Part shown: one piece after another, positions 9,046 through 19,677 of the stretch
Numbering within the stretch: the first letter of the stretch is position 1
Layout: each line of letters opens with the position of its first letter
Assembly (NCBI RefSeq): GCF_000716435.1
Contig: NZ_JNWO01000023.1
Coordinates: 62,001-126,000 of the forward strand
Origin: Streptomyces xylophagus
GTDB taxonomy: Bacteria; Actinomycetota; Actinomycetes; Streptomycetales; Streptomycetaceae
DNA: 64,000 nt
Reading direction: 5' to 3'
Made by a program: the position numbers and the translations under genes
Notes under the pieces: generated by a model
The model's input: only the letters and a program-made list of their open reading frames with translations
Told to the model about the DNA's origin: nothing
Databases searched by the model: none

Positions 9046-9896
9046 GTTTCCCCCAGCAGTTGCTCGATGAAGGCTGTTGACTCACGCGGGGTGAGAGCCT
9101 GAGCCCGGATGATGCCATACCGCAGTTCCAGGATACGTAGTTGCCTGGGCTCCGAGACCGGTCGGCCGTTCGCCACGACCGGCGAGCGTCCCACCGCCGA
9201 GCCGTCGGCGAACTTCAGCACATCGATTCCGCCGTCGACTCCCGCGTGCTCCTCGCGGTCCATCGGCATTACCTGAAGCTCGACGTTCCTCAACTGGCCT
9301 GTCTCCAGGAGATGTTCCAGCTGTCGGCGCAGCAATGCCTTCCCTCCGAGCGGACGCCGGAGTGTCCACTCCTCCAAGACGAAGCCGAGTTCGGGTCCGG
9401 GGTCCCGCTTGAAGATCGCCTTGCGTGCCAGACGCGCAGCGATGTACCGCTCCACCTCGTCCCCGGTGTACGCGGGGCGCCTCATCAGAAGAAGGGTGCG
9501 TGCGTACTCCGGCGTCTGGAGCAATCCGTGGATGCTCAGGGGATCGTAGAGCTGAAGTTCGACCGCCTGTGCTTCCATCTTCGCCAGCGCCCGCACCTTC
9601 TTGGGGTACCGAACCTTGGCGGTGTCCTCCTTCATCGCCGAGATCAGCCCGTCCGCCCGCAACACCTCCTCGGACTTGTCCAGATACTCGGGCCGCGGGA
9701 TCCGCTTCCCGCCCTCGATCTTGTAGACCAGGTCCTCGCCGTACCCCACCGCCACCGCGAAGTCCGGGACCCGCATCCCCACCGCCTCGCGCCGCAGCCT
9801 CAACTGCCGCCCGACCGTCGCGAGGACCGCCAACCCCCACTCGTCGTCCGGGTCGACCTCCCAACCCGGCTCGTCCACCTCGTTGTCCACGCTCAT
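9042..9896 (-). CDS. Scr1-family XRE helix-turn-helix regulator (DUF5753)
   Basis: A DNA-binding regulator, 284 aa from the ATG at 9896, chosen because GGAGGAG sits 7-8 nt upstream. The N-terminal XRE helix-turn-helix covers LRLRREAVGMRVPDFAVAVGYGEDLVYKIEGGKRIP. The rest is the DUF5753 ligand/partner domain (LYDPLSIHGLLQTPEYARTLL, LEEWTLRRPLGG, LQVMPMDREEHAGVDGG). It is immediately coupled to the DUF397 gene, forming the common Streptomyces Scr1/Scr2 antitoxin-toxin-like pair. Self-regulation is likely for the family; no operator was seen. Confidence 0.93.
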   Translation of the reverse strand: MSVDNEVDEPGWEVDPDDEWGLAVLATVGRQLRLRREAVGMRVPDFAVAVGYGEDLVYKIEGGKRIPRPEYLDKSEEVLRADGLISAMKEDTAKVRYPKKVRALAKMEAQAVELQLYDPLSIHGLLQTPEYARTLLLMRRPAYTGDEVERYIAARLARKAIFKRDPGPELGFVLEEWTLRRPLGGKALLRRQLEHLLETGQLRNVELQVMPMDREEHAGVDGGIDVLKFADGSAVGRSPVVANGRPVSEPRQLRILELRYGIIRAQALTPRESTAFIEQLLGET

Positions 9897-10025
9897 CCCG
9901 TGCTCCTCCGACGTACGGCCATGCCGCACACGCCCCTACCCGTACAGCACTTGCCGGCAGTCCGGACAGCACCGGACAAGCACTGGACAAGTCACCGTAC
10001 GGGTTGGACTCGTCACGCGGAGGCG

Positions 10026-11177
10026 TTACGACCGGTAGCGGCCCAGCGTCCTCAACGCCGGCAGCGCCTTGTCCTCGAAGTCGAACAGCGCCAGGTTCTC
10101 CCACGCGTTCCCGGACGTCGGGTCGGTCGGGTCCCAGCCGTCGCCTTTGCGGTACGTCCACACGCCTTCCCAGTAGCAGTAGCCCAGCCCCTTACCCCCG
10201 GGCACATCCACCATCAGGTCCGCCACCGTCCGCAGCCACGCCGCCTGCCCCGCCGGGGTCGCCGGGTACCCCTCCGTGAGCTGCGAGGGGTCGTACATGA
10301 TGTCGTTCGTCGCGTCCTCGCTCTCCAGCGTGAACGGGTACGCCGTCTCCGCGATCAGCACCGGCTTGTCGTAACGCGCCGCCAGATCCGCCAAGTTGGC
10401 CGCCGCTGCCGCCGGCGCGCCGTGCCAGAACGGGTAGTACGACTGGGCGATGATGTCGAAGTCGACCCCGTCGGCCACCACGTTGTCGTACCACCAGCGC
10501 GACGTGCCGTTGTCGCCGCCCGAGGCGATGTGGAGCATCGTGCGGATGCGGGGGGTGGTGTCGCGCGCCGCCGTCAGACCCGCCTTCAGGAAGGCCGTGA
10601 GGTTGCCCCAACCTCCCGCGTCGTCACCCCAGTTCTTGCCGGTGGGCCAGAGCAGGCCGCCGTTGATCTCGTTGCCGATCTGGACCAGGTCGGCCGGGGT
10701 GCCCTGGCGGCGCAACGCGCCCAGTACGTCGGCCGTGTGGTCGTAGACCGCCCTCGTCAGGCCCGCCACGTCCAGGTCGGCCCAGGCCGCCGGCTTCGTC
10801 TGGTGGGACGGGTCGGCCCACGTGTCGGAGTAGTGGAAGTCGACCCAGATGCCGATACCCGCCCGGCGCAACCGCTTCGCCAGCGGCAGGATGTGCTGCT
10901 TGTTGTTGTAGCCGTCGGCCGGGTTCACCCAGACCTTGAGGCGGGCGTGGGTGACGCCCGCGTCCGCCAGGATGCGGATGGGGTCGTCCCGGCGGCCGTT
11001 CGCGTGGCGGTACACCGCGCCGTACGCCTCGTCCTTGGGGAGCGACGAGATGTCCATTCCCCGGATCTCCAGACAGCGCCGGTCCGCGGCCGTCGCGGGC
11101 GCCGCACCCAACACCGGCACTGCAAGCGCGGCTGCACCGACCGCACCGGCCGCCGTAAGAACACTGCGTCTGCGCAT
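10026..11177 (-). CDS. Arabinogalactan endo-beta-1,4-galactanase (GH53)
   Basis: A secreted glycoside hydrolase that cleaves beta-1,4-galactan side chains of type I arabinogalactan. The start at 11177 gives an N-terminal export signal (MRRRSVLTAAGAVGAAALAVPVLGAAP), followed by the GH53 opening GMDISSLP. The acid/base Glu lies in LVQIGNEINGGLLWP and the nucleophile Glu in VLIAETAYPF. The 383-aa length matches single-domain members; no carbohydrate-binding module is present. A GGGAAC ribosome site fits. It lies downstream of the GH42 gene and shares a CGTGCA-type motif with the other promoters of the locus. Confidence 0.95.
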   Translation of the reverse strand: MRRRSVLTAAGAVGAAALAVPVLGAAPATAADRRCLEIRGMDISSLPKDEAYGAVYRHANGRRDDPIRILADAGVTHARLKVWVNPADGYNNKQHILPLAKRLRRAGIGIWVDFHYSDTWADPSHQTKPAAWADLDVAGLTRAVYDHTADVLGALRRQGTPADLVQIGNEINGGLLWPTGKNWGDDAGGWGNLTAFLKAGLTAARDTTPRIRTMLHIASGGDNGTSRWWYDNVVADGVDFDIIAQSYYPFWHGAPAAAAANLADLAARYDKPVLIAETAYPFTLESEDATNDIMYDPSQLTEGYPATPAGQAAWLRTVADLMVDVPGGKGLGYCYWEGVWTYRKGDGWDPTDPTSGNAWENLALFDFEDKALPALRTLGRYRS

Positions 11178-11240
11178 AACGAAGTTCCCTTTCCATGACA
11201 GCAATTCAGAGCAATTGGCAGCGGTGGCGGAACTAAGCTG

Positions 11241-11247
11241 CCGTGCA
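11241..11247. promoter_or_regulatory. CCGTGCA half-site upstream of the GH53 gene
   Basis: The 80-bp gap before the GH53 start holds CCGTGCAACGG, a short inverted repeat using the same CCGTGCA half-site found twice in the importer promoter. It may be a weak operator for the locus LacI protein. Confidence 0.35.
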
Positions 11248-11257
11248 ACGGAGTTGG

Positions 11258-13258
<2,001 letters not shown>

Positions 13259-13371
13259 GGGTTCACTCCCGGGGATCGGCGACCAAAAAGTAAGTGATTC
13301 TGTGATCGTGCACATGGATGGTTGCGGCGTCCATCCGTCAGCAACAAGTAGGTAACCCCACGGTTCATCCA

Positions 13372-13400
13372 TTGACAAGGGTCCGAAACAATTCTCTACT
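13372..13400 (+). promoter_or_regulatory. Promoter of the sugar importer operon
   Basis: TTGACA at 13372-13377 and TCTACT at 13395-13400 are separated by 17 bp, a good sigma-HrdB-type promoter. An inverted repeat begins 2 bp after the -10, where a repressor would block initiation. Confidence 0.6.
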
Positions 13401-13401
13401 G

Positions 13402-13423
13402 TGCACGGTCACAGAGCCGTGCA
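13402..13423. promoter_or_regulatory. LacI-type operator at the importer start site
   Basis: TGCACGG (13402-13408) and CCGTGCA (13417-13423) form a perfect 7-bp inverted repeat with an 8-bp spacer, overlapping the expected transcription start. The LacI-family gene at 16728 is the obvious candidate to bind it. A related CGTGCAC occurs at 13307-13313 near the GH42 start. Confidence 0.6.
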
Positions 13424-13486
13424 GAGCATGCGGGACCTCCGATGGGACATCGGGGACCGGCTCGCACTCAGTCAGGGGAGATGAAG

Positions 13487-14815
13487 ATGTCGATCCACCG
13501 CCACCAGTTCAGCAGGCGCAGCATTCTTGCCGGGGCAGCAGCCGTAGGCCTCACGGGCACCCTCGCCGCCTGTGGCGGTTCCGACGACGACTCCGGCAAG
13601 AGCAGCGGGCCCGTCAAGCTGACCTACTGGACCTGGGCGCCGAACATGGAGAAGGTCGCCGCGATCTGGAACAAGAAGAACCCGGACATCACGGTCACCG
13701 TCTCGAAGCAGGCGGCCGGCAAGGACATCGTCTCCAAGCTGATCACCGCGAAGAAGGCGGGCAACGCCCCCGACCTCATCCAGGTCGAGTACCAGTCGCT
13801 GCCGACGCTGGTCTCGAACGACGTGCTCGCGGACATCTCGAAGTACGCGAAGTCCGCCAAGTCCCAGTTCGCCGAGGGCCTTTGGGGCATGGTCACGCTC
13901 GGCACCGACGCGGTCTACGCGATACCGCAGGACTCCGGGCCGCTGATGTTCTTCTACCGCGAGGACCTGTTCAAGCAGCACAACCTGACCGTCCCCGCCA
14001 CCTGGGACGACTTCGCCAAGACCGCCCGCGCCGCCAAGAAGGCACTTCCGAACGCCTACTTGACGACGTTCTCGTCCAACGACCCCGGTCTGTTCGCCGG
14101 GTTGGCGCAGCAGGCCGGCGCCAAGTGGTGGACCGTGGGCGACGGCGGCAAGTGGACCGTGGGCATCGACGACGCGGCCACCAAGAAGGTCGCGGACTTC
14201 TGGGGCGGTCTGGTCCAGGAAGGCGTGATCGAGAACCAGCCGATGTACACGCCGGCCTGGAACAACGCCCTGAACAAGGGCACCAACATCGCCTGGGTCT
14301 CCGCCGTGTGGGCGCCCGGTGTGCTGGTCAGCTCGGCCCCCGACACCAAGGGCAAGTGGCGGATGGCGCCGCTGCCGCAGTGGAGCGCGGGCGAGAGCGT
14401 CACCGGCAGCTGGGGCGGCTCCTCCACCGGTGTCTCCACCGACTCCAAGCACGCCGAGGCCGCGGCCAAGTTCGCGAACTGGCTGAACACCGACCCGGAG
14501 GCGCTCGCCGCCCTGGTCAAGGAGGTCGCCATCTATCCGGCGGCCACGAAGGGCCAGTCCGGCTCGGTGCTCACGCCGCCCGCGTTCTTCCCGAACCAGA
14601 CCGACTTCTACGACACGGCCGCGAAGATCGCCGCCACCACGGCCGCCTCCGCCTGGGGCCCGAACGTCCAGGTCGCCTACGACACCTTCAGCAACGCCTT
14701 CGGCACGGCCACCAAGGCGAAGAAGGCGGCGCAGTTCGACACCGCGCTCGCCACCATGCAGTCGGCGACCTTCACCGACATGAAGAAGCAGGGCTTCAAG
14801 GTGACCGAGGCATGA
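13487..14815 (+). CDS. ABC sugar importer, solute-binding lipoprotein
   Basis: The extracellular sugar-binding component of an ABC importer, family 1 type. ATG at 13487 follows AGGGGAG; an ATG two codons earlier is too close to it. The N-terminus carries a twin-arginine-like SRRSILAGAA and a lipobox LAAC, so it is a lipoprotein anchored outside the membrane. Mature-protein motifs include LTYWTWAPN, the hinge region NAPDLIQVEYQSLP, AIPQDSGPLMFFYREDLF and GSWGGSSTGVSTDSKHAEAA. Next to GH53 and GH42 genes, its ligand is most likely galactobiose or longer beta-galactosides; this is inferred from neighbours. Confidence 0.92.
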   Translation: MSIHRHQFSRRSILAGAAAVGLTGTLAACGGSDDDSGKSSGPVKLTYWTWAPNMEKVAAIWNKKNPDITVTVSKQAAGKDIVSKLITAKKAGNAPDLIQVEYQSLPTLVSNDVLADISKYAKSAKSQFAEGLWGMVTLGTDAVYAIPQDSGPLMFFYREDLFKQHNLTVPATWDDFAKTARAAKKALPNAYLTTFSSNDPGLFAGLAQQAGAKWWTVGDGGKWTVGIDDAATKKVADFWGGLVQEGVIENQPMYTPAWNNALNKGTNIAWVSAVWAPGVLVSSAPDTKGKWRMAPLPQWSAGESVTGSWGGSSTGVSTDSKHAEAAAKFANWLNTDPEALAALVKEVAIYPAATKGQSGSVLTPPAFFPNQTDFYDTAAKIAATTAASAWGPNVQVAYDTFSNAFGTATKAKKAAQFDTALATMQSATFTDMKKQGFKVTEA

Positions 14816-15798
14816 CCAGCACTCCGCTCAAGGGCTCCGACCTGACGGCCGGGCCCTTGGCGGACGGCACCGCCACCTCCGTCCGCCCCCGCCGCATCCG
14901 CCGCCGTGGCCGCAGCGCGCCGTACTGGTTCCTCGTACCGGCCGTGCTCCTGTTCGCCGCCTTCACCGTCGTGCCCATCGGGTACGCGGTGTGGCTCAGT
15001 CTCCACAAGGTCCAGGTCAAGGGCCTCGGCCTCGGCAAGGGCGCCCGCGAGCAGGTGTGGAACGGCATCGGCAACTACACCGACGTCCTGAACGACTCCG
15101 AGTTCGGCCACAGCGTCCTGCGCGCCTTCGGCTACGGCCTGATCGTCATCCCCACGATGCTCGGTCTCGCCCTGGTCTTCGCGCTGATGCTGGACACCCC
15201 GCAGGCGCGCAGCGCCAAGTTCGCCCGCCTCGCGATCTTCCTGCCGTACGCGGTCCCCGGCATCATCGCCGCCCTGATGTGGGGCTTCCTCTACCTGCCG
15301 ACGGTCAGCCCCTTCTACTACCTCCTGCGCGAGTTCAACCTCCCGCAGCCCGACCTGTTCGACGGCGGCAACCTGTACCTGTCCTTCGCGAACATCGCGG
15401 TGTGGGGCGGCACCGGCTTCAACATGATCGTCATCTACACCGCCCTGCGCGCGATCCCGCAGGAGATCTACGAGGCCGCGAAGATCGACGGCGCCTCCGA
15501 CCTGAAGATCGCCCTGCGGATCAAGATCCCGATCGTGCTGCCCTCGCTGGTGCTCACGTTCTTCTTCTCGGTCATCGCCACGCTCCAGGTCTTCACCGAG
15601 CCCATGGCGCTCAAGCCGCTGACCAACGGCATCTCCGGTTCCTGGAGTCCGCTGATGGCCATCTACGACGCCGCCTTCCTCAGGTCGGACATCTACGGCG
15701 CCTCCGCCACCGCCGTGGTGCTGGCCTTCGCGACCTTCGCGCTCTCCTTCACGCTGCTGCGCATCTCCGACCGCTACACCCGGGAGGACCGGGCATGA
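14812..15798 (+). CDS. ABC sugar importer permease 1 (MalF-type)
   Basis: A 328-aa integral membrane permease with about six membrane helices after a basic, cytoplasmic N-terminus. The EAA loop is YEAAKIDGASDLKIALRIKIPIVLP, which docks onto the ATPase. Its ATG overlaps the stop of the binding-protein gene by ATGA. No ATPase gene is present, as is normal in Streptomyces where a shared MsiK energises such importers. Confidence 0.94.
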   Translation: MTSTPLKGSDLTAGPLADGTATSVRPRRIRRRGRSAPYWFLVPAVLLFAAFTVVPIGYAVWLSLHKVQVKGLGLGKGAREQVWNGIGNYTDVLNDSEFGHSVLRAFGYGLIVIPTMLGLALVFALMLDTPQARSAKFARLAIFLPYAVPGIIAALMWGFLYLPTVSPFYYLLREFNLPQPDLFDGGNLYLSFANIAVWGGTGFNMIVIYTALRAIPQEIYEAAKIDGASDLKIALRIKIPIVLPSLVLTFFFSVIATLQVFTEPMALKPLTNGISGSWSPLMAIYDAAFLRSDIYGASATAVVLAFATFALSFTLLRISDRYTREDRA

Positions 15799-16661
15799 CC
15801 CCCCTCACCCTCACCGCCACCGACAGCCGGCCCAAGCGCACCGCGTGGGTCCCCACCCTGGTGCTGATCCTCGGCTCGCTGTACTGCCTGATCCCCGTGG
15901 CCTGGGTGGTCATCGCGGCGAGCAAGGGCCGCGGCGAACTGTTCTCCACGTTCACCTTCGCCCCCGGCTCCGGCTTCCTCGACAACCTGAAGGACCTGAG
16001 CTCCTACCGCGACGGCATCTACTGGCAGTGGATGGTCAACTCCCTCTTCTACGCGGGCGGCGGCGCCCTTCTCTCCGCCGCGGTCTCGGCCGCCGGCGGC
16101 TACGCGCTGGGCCGATTCGCCTTCAAGGGCCGGGAGTTCGTCTTCAAACTGATGCTGGCCGGCGTCCTGGTCCCGAGCATCGTGCTGACGGTCCCGCAGT
16201 ACCTGCTCCTCTCGAAGCTGGGCCTGGCCGACTCGTACTGGTCGATGCTCCTGCCGTCGATCCTCTCCCCCTACGGCGTCTACCTCGTCCGTATCTACGC
16301 GGCGGCCTCCGTACCCAACGAACTCCTCGAAGCCGCCCGCATGGACGGCGCGAGCGAGTGGCGGATCTTCTCGCGGATCGCGGTGCCGATGATGATGCCA
16401 GGGCTCATCACGGTGTTCCTGTTCCAGTTCGTCGGCATCTGGAACAACTTCCTGCTGCCGTACGTGATGCTCGCGGACGACAACAAGTTCCCGCTCACGC
16501 TGGGCCTTTACACCCTGCTCAACCAAGGCGCCTCCCAACCCGCGCTCTACACCCTGGTCATCATGGGCTGCTTCCTCGCGATCCTGCCGCTGATCGCGCT
16601 CTTCCTGGTGATCCAGCGGTTCTGGTCCCTGGACCTGCTGAGCGGCTCGGTCAAGGCGTGA
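15795..16661 (+). CDS. ABC sugar importer permease 2 (MalG-type)
   Basis: A 288-aa membrane permease forming the translocation pore with the preceding gene, which it overlaps by ATGA. Six membrane segments are evident. The EAA loop reads LLEAARMDGASEWRIFSRIAVPMMMPGL. The C-terminus (IQRFWSLDLLSGSVKA) matches family members that end with a short cytoplasmic tail. Confidence 0.94.
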   Translation: MTPLTLTATDSRPKRTAWVPTLVLILGSLYCLIPVAWVVIAASKGRGELFSTFTFAPGSGFLDNLKDLSSYRDGIYWQWMVNSLFYAGGGALLSAAVSAAGGYALGRFAFKGREFVFKLMLAGVLVPSIVLTVPQYLLLSKLGLADSYWSMLLPSILSPYGVYLVRIYAAASVPNELLEAARMDGASEWRIFSRIAVPMMMPGLITVFLFQFVGIWNNFLLPYVMLADDNKFPLTLGLYTLLNQGASQPALYTLVIMGCFLAILPLIALFLVIQRFWSLDLLSGSVKA

Positions 16662-16727
16662 GAGGTAAGTCCTGAGGTGTAAGTACTGAGCTCCAACTCC
16701 CCCCACTGAACCGGCAGAACGAGGACC

Positions 16728-17756
16728 ATGGCCACCAGTCCGAACGGACGCCGCAAACCGCCCACCATCCACGACGTGGCCCGGGAGGCAGGGGTCTCCC
16801 GGGGGACCGTCTCCCGGTTCCTGAACGGCGGCCACTACGTCTCGCCGGCCGCGCGCACCGCGGTGGAGACGGCGATCAGGAAGACGGGCTACGTCGTCAA
16901 CCGGCACGCCCGCTCCCTGAGCACCGGACGGTCGGACTCGGTGGCGTTCCTCCTCACCGAGCCGCAGGAGAAGTTCTTCGAGGACCCCAACTTCAATGTC
17001 CTGCTGCGGGGTTGCACCGAACACCTGGCCCGCCACGACATCCCCCTGCTCCTGATGCTGGCCTCCTCCAAGGACGACCGCCGCCGCCTCACCCGGTACA
17101 TCACCTCGGGTCACGTGGACGGCGTACTCCTCGTCTCCAACCACAGCGGCGACCCGGTCGCGGCCGAACTCCGCGACGCCGGCATCCCGTTGGTGGCCTG
17201 CGGCAAACCGCTCGGCACCGCTTCCAAGTACAGCTACGTGGCCGCAGCCGACCGGGACGGCGCCCAGGAGATGGTCCGCCACCTCATCTCCCGGGGCAGA
17301 CGCCGCATCGGCATGGTCACCGGCCCGCTCGACGCCCCCGGCGGCCCCGACCGCCTGGCCGGCTACCGGGACGTCCTCACGGAGGCGGGCCTCCCGCACG
17401 ACCCGGCGTTGGTGGTGGAGGGCGACTACCGCCGCACGGGAGGCGAGGAGGCAGCCCGCAGACTCCTCACGCAGGCCCCCGACATAGACGCGGTGTTCGT
17501 AGCCTCCGACCTCATGGCCCTCGGAGTCGTCAACACCCTCCAGCAATCAGGCCGTTCGGTCCCCGATGACATCGCTGTCGGAGGCTTCGACGACTCGGCG
17601 GCGGCCACGGCGATCACCCCTGCCCTCACGACCATGCGCCAGCCCTACGACCGCATCAGCGCCGAAATGGTGCGGATGCTGCTGGCCCAGATCGCCGGAG
17701 AGGACACGGCGGGCGTGATCCTGCCGACGGAACTGGTCGTCCGGGAGTCGGCATAA
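16728..17756 (+). CDS. LacI-family transcriptional regulator of the galactan locus
   Basis: A 342-aa repressor with an N-terminal helix-turn-helix (TIHDVAREAGVSRGTVSRFLNG), the hinge helix (NRHARSLSTGRS) and a periplasmic-binding-protein-like effector domain (DGVLLVSNHSGD, FVASDLMALGVVNTLQQSGRSVPDDIAVGGFDDSAAA). It follows the permease genes by 66 bp and is probably co-transcribed or read from a nearby promoter. It likely represses the importer and glycosidase genes until a galactan-derived sugar binds. Confidence 0.92.
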   Translation: MATSPNGRRKPPTIHDVAREAGVSRGTVSRFLNGGHYVSPAARTAVETAIRKTGYVVNRHARSLSTGRSDSVAFLLTEPQEKFFEDPNFNVLLRGCTEHLARHDIPLLLMLASSKDDRRRLTRYITSGHVDGVLLVSNHSGDPVAAELRDAGIPLVACGKPLGTASKYSYVAAADRDGAQEMVRHLISRGRRRIGMVTGPLDAPGGPDRLAGYRDVLTEAGLPHDPALVVEGDYRRTGGEEAARRLLTQAPDIDAVFVASDLMALGVVNTLQQSGRSVPDDIAVGGFDDSAAATAITPALTTMRQPYDRISAEMVRMLLAQIAGEDTAGVILPTELVVRESA

Positions 17757-17862
17757 GTGCCGTAACCGTCAAGTCAACCGGAACACGGGTCAACGGATGT
17801 GAAGGCAGCAGCCGTCCGGTTCGCGTCGAGTCCGTGGGGCGTTCCATCCGTATTCTCTGATC

Positions 17863-18669
17863 ATGGCCGCACCTCTCGCATATGCACTGATCGCCACCGA
17901 CCTGGACGGAACGCTGCTGCGCGGCGACGACACGCTCTCCGACCGGTCCCTCGCCGCACTGCGGCGGGTGGCGGCGGCCGGTGCCCGGCACCTCGTCGTC
18001 ACCGGCCGGCCCGCCCCGAGAGTGCGCCCGCTCCTCGAGGACCTCGGCAGCAGGGGGCTCGCGGTGTGCGGACAGGGCGCGCAGTTGTACGACGCCGGCG
18101 CGGACCGTCTGCTCTGGTCGGTCACCCTGGACCGGGAGTTGGCGGAGACCGCGCTCGGCAAGATCGAGGCGGAAGTGGGCCAGGTGTACGCGGCGGTGGA
18201 CCAGGACGGCGTGGACGGCCTCACGCTCATCGAGCCCGGCTACTTGATGCCGCACCCCACGCTCCCCGCGGTACGGGTCGATCGACGGGACGACCTCTGG
18301 GCGGAACCCATCAGCAAGGTGTTGCTCCGTCACCCCGCCCTGGAGGACGACGAGTTGGCGTCCACGGCGCGCTCGGTGGTCGGTTCGCTGGCCTCGGTCA
18401 CCATGTCGGGCCCCGGCACCGTCGAACTCCAGCCACTCGGCATCACCAAGGCAACGGGCCTCGCCCTGGCCGCCCGCCACTTGGGCCTGACCCCGTCCGA
18501 CACCATCGCCTTCGGCGACATGCCGAACGACATCCCGATGTTCGACTGGGCAGCACACGGAGTGGCGATGGCCAACGCCCACCCCGAACTAAAGGCGGTG
18601 GCGGACGAGGTGACGAAGTCGAACGAGGACGACGGCATCGCCCTGGTACTGGAAAGACTCTTCAGCTGA
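17863..18669 (+). CDS. HAD-superfamily sugar phosphatase-like hydrolase (Cof type)
   Basis: A cytosolic phosphatase of 268 aa. Motif I is ATDLDGTLL, motif II is VVTGRP, and motif IV is FGDMPNDIPMF; the cap between residues about 85 and 185 is of the Cof (C2) type. Substrates of this group are usually sugar phosphates or phosphorylated cofactors. It starts at ATG 17863 without a strong ribosome site, 106 bp from the LacI gene, and may stand alone. Confidence 0.9.
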   Translation: MAAPLAYALIATDLDGTLLRGDDTLSDRSLAALRRVAAAGARHLVVTGRPAPRVRPLLEDLGSRGLAVCGQGAQLYDAGADRLLWSVTLDRELAETALGKIEAEVGQVYAAVDQDGVDGLTLIEPGYLMPHPTLPAVRVDRRDDLWAEPISKVLLRHPALEDDELASTARSVVGSLASVTMSGPGTVELQPLGITKATGLALAARHLGLTPSDTIAFGDMPNDIPMFDWAAHGVAMANAHPELKAVADEVTKSNEDDGIALVLERLFS

Positions 18670-18678
18670 AACGCCGTC

Positions 18679-18721
18679 TTTTTTTAGGGGCGCGGGGAAC
18701 TGCGCGACCAGCCACGACGGC
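18679..18721. repeat. Dispersed Streptomyces intergenic repeat with T-run
   Basis: Seven T's are followed by GGGGCGCGGGGAACTGCGCG and then ACCAGCCACGACGG. I recall this sequence as one found many times between genes in Streptomyces. It lies between convergent HAD and transglycosylase genes and contains short self-complementary pieces (CGCGG/GCGCG region), consistent with a termination-linked element. Copy number in this genome cannot be judged from one window. Confidence 0.6.
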
Positions 18722-18763
18722 GCTGCAGACAAACAACAACCCGTCGTGACTGGTCCAACGTTT

Positions 18764-19237
18764 CTAGTAAGCCCCGTACACGTTGTCGATGGAGCCATAC
18801 ACGGCCGCCGCGTAATTGCAGGCCGCGGTGATGTTCGCAACCGGGTCATACGGGTCGTACGCAGTCCCGGAAACGTGATACGCGTTGAACGTCGGGTCGA
18901 TCACCTGGAGAAGCCCCTTGGACGGCGTACCCGCCGCCGCGTTGGAGTCCCAGTTGTTGATCGCGTACGGGTTACCGGACGACTCACGGATCACGTTCCG
19001 GTAGATCCCGTTGTACGTACCCGGAATCCCCTTCTGCGCCATGATCGCGAGCGACTCCCGAATCCACCCGTCAAGGGTGTTGGGGTACCCGGCAAGCGTG
19101 GTCGAGGTGGAAGACGTGGTGGCCGCGGACGCGGTGGTCGCACCCACGACGGGCAGGGCGAGGATCGCGACACCGGTACCGGCGACAACGACACGGCGGA
19201 CAAGGCGGGCGCGGCGGGACTGAGCGGTTGCAGGCAT
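18764..19237 (-). CDS. Secreted lytic transglycosylase (SLT domain)
   Basis: A small exported peptidoglycan hydrolase, 157 aa. The signal peptide spans about MPATAQSRRARLVRRVVVAGTGVAILALPVVGATTASA. The catalytic region is IYRNVIRESSGNPYAINNWDSNA, with Glu of RESSGNP as the expected acid, followed by SKGLLQVIDPTF and AACNYAAAVYGSIDNVYGAY. ATG at 19237 has GAGAGGAAC upstream. The 5' leader carries a c-di-AMP riboswitch, as seen for cell-wall hydrolases in this genus, tying its expression to osmotic and cell-wall state. Confidence 0.93.
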   Translation of the reverse strand: MPATAQSRRARLVRRVVVAGTGVAILALPVVGATTASAATTSSTSTTLAGYPNTLDGWIRESLAIMAQKGIPGTYNGIYRNVIRESSGNPYAINNWDSNAAAGTPSKGLLQVIDPTFNAYHVSGTAYDPYDPVANITAACNYAAAVYGSIDNVYGAY

Positions 19238-19245
19238 GACGAGGT

Positions 19246-19445
19246 TCCTCTCCGTCGCCTGCGAGGTGAGCTGTCGGGTTCGGGCTGGGAGGTGCCCGGC
19301 CAAGCCCTTGCGGACGTGACTTAACCCCAAGCCGTCCCGGTCGAGATGACCGGTCCGGCGACTTACCTGGTTCCCCCGCTCCTGCCGTGCGAGATGTGTT
19401 CGTGGCTGGGATGCCGGGCGGCGGCAGGATTCGGCGTTCCGCTCG
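19246..19445 (-). ncRNA. c-di-AMP (ydaO/yuaA) riboswitch
   Basis: On the minus strand the leader shows the hallmark blocks of the ydaO class in order: CGCCGAATCCTGCCG near 19420-19437, GCGGGGGAACCAGGTAA near 19363-19380, GGCTTGGGGTTAAGTC near 19318-19333, and near the 3' end CCCGAACCCGACAGCTCACC then CTCGCAGGCGACGGAGAGG. It ends just before the ribosome site of the transglycosylase gene. In this class ligand binding usually turns expression off. Boundaries are approximate. Confidence 0.9.
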
Positions 19446-19677
19446 ACAGGCCGGGAAACTATGCGAGAGCACATGTCCGGAACAAGTGGCGGAATCACAC
19501 CTAACCCCTATTGACCTTGGTCTGAGGCGTATGGGGCACTTGATCCTTTGCGCGAGCCAAGCTTCAACTGTCAAATGCCGTAAGGGAAAACACGGGCAGA
19601 CCGGGACACAGGTCATCCACAGAAACGCGTGACCCAACTCACGGGAGGATTAACAACGGCAAATCGGGCATTCATCC
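19446..19677. other. Gene-free region between the riboswitch and the hydrolase gene
   Basis: These 230 bp are less GC-rich than the rest and must carry the promoter of the riboswitch transcript. I see no gene. The opposing hydrolase gene ends at 19678 on the same strand, so any terminator for it would also be here; no clear hairpin was found. Confidence 0.5.

Noticed and set aside
9141..11198. 685-codon plus-strand frame antisense to the Scr1 and GH53 genes
   Set aside because: Both genes underneath have clear family motifs; this is a shadow.
15774..17546. 590-codon minus-strand frame opposite permease and LacI genes
   Set aside because: Shadow; no domain, and the plus-strand genes are firm.
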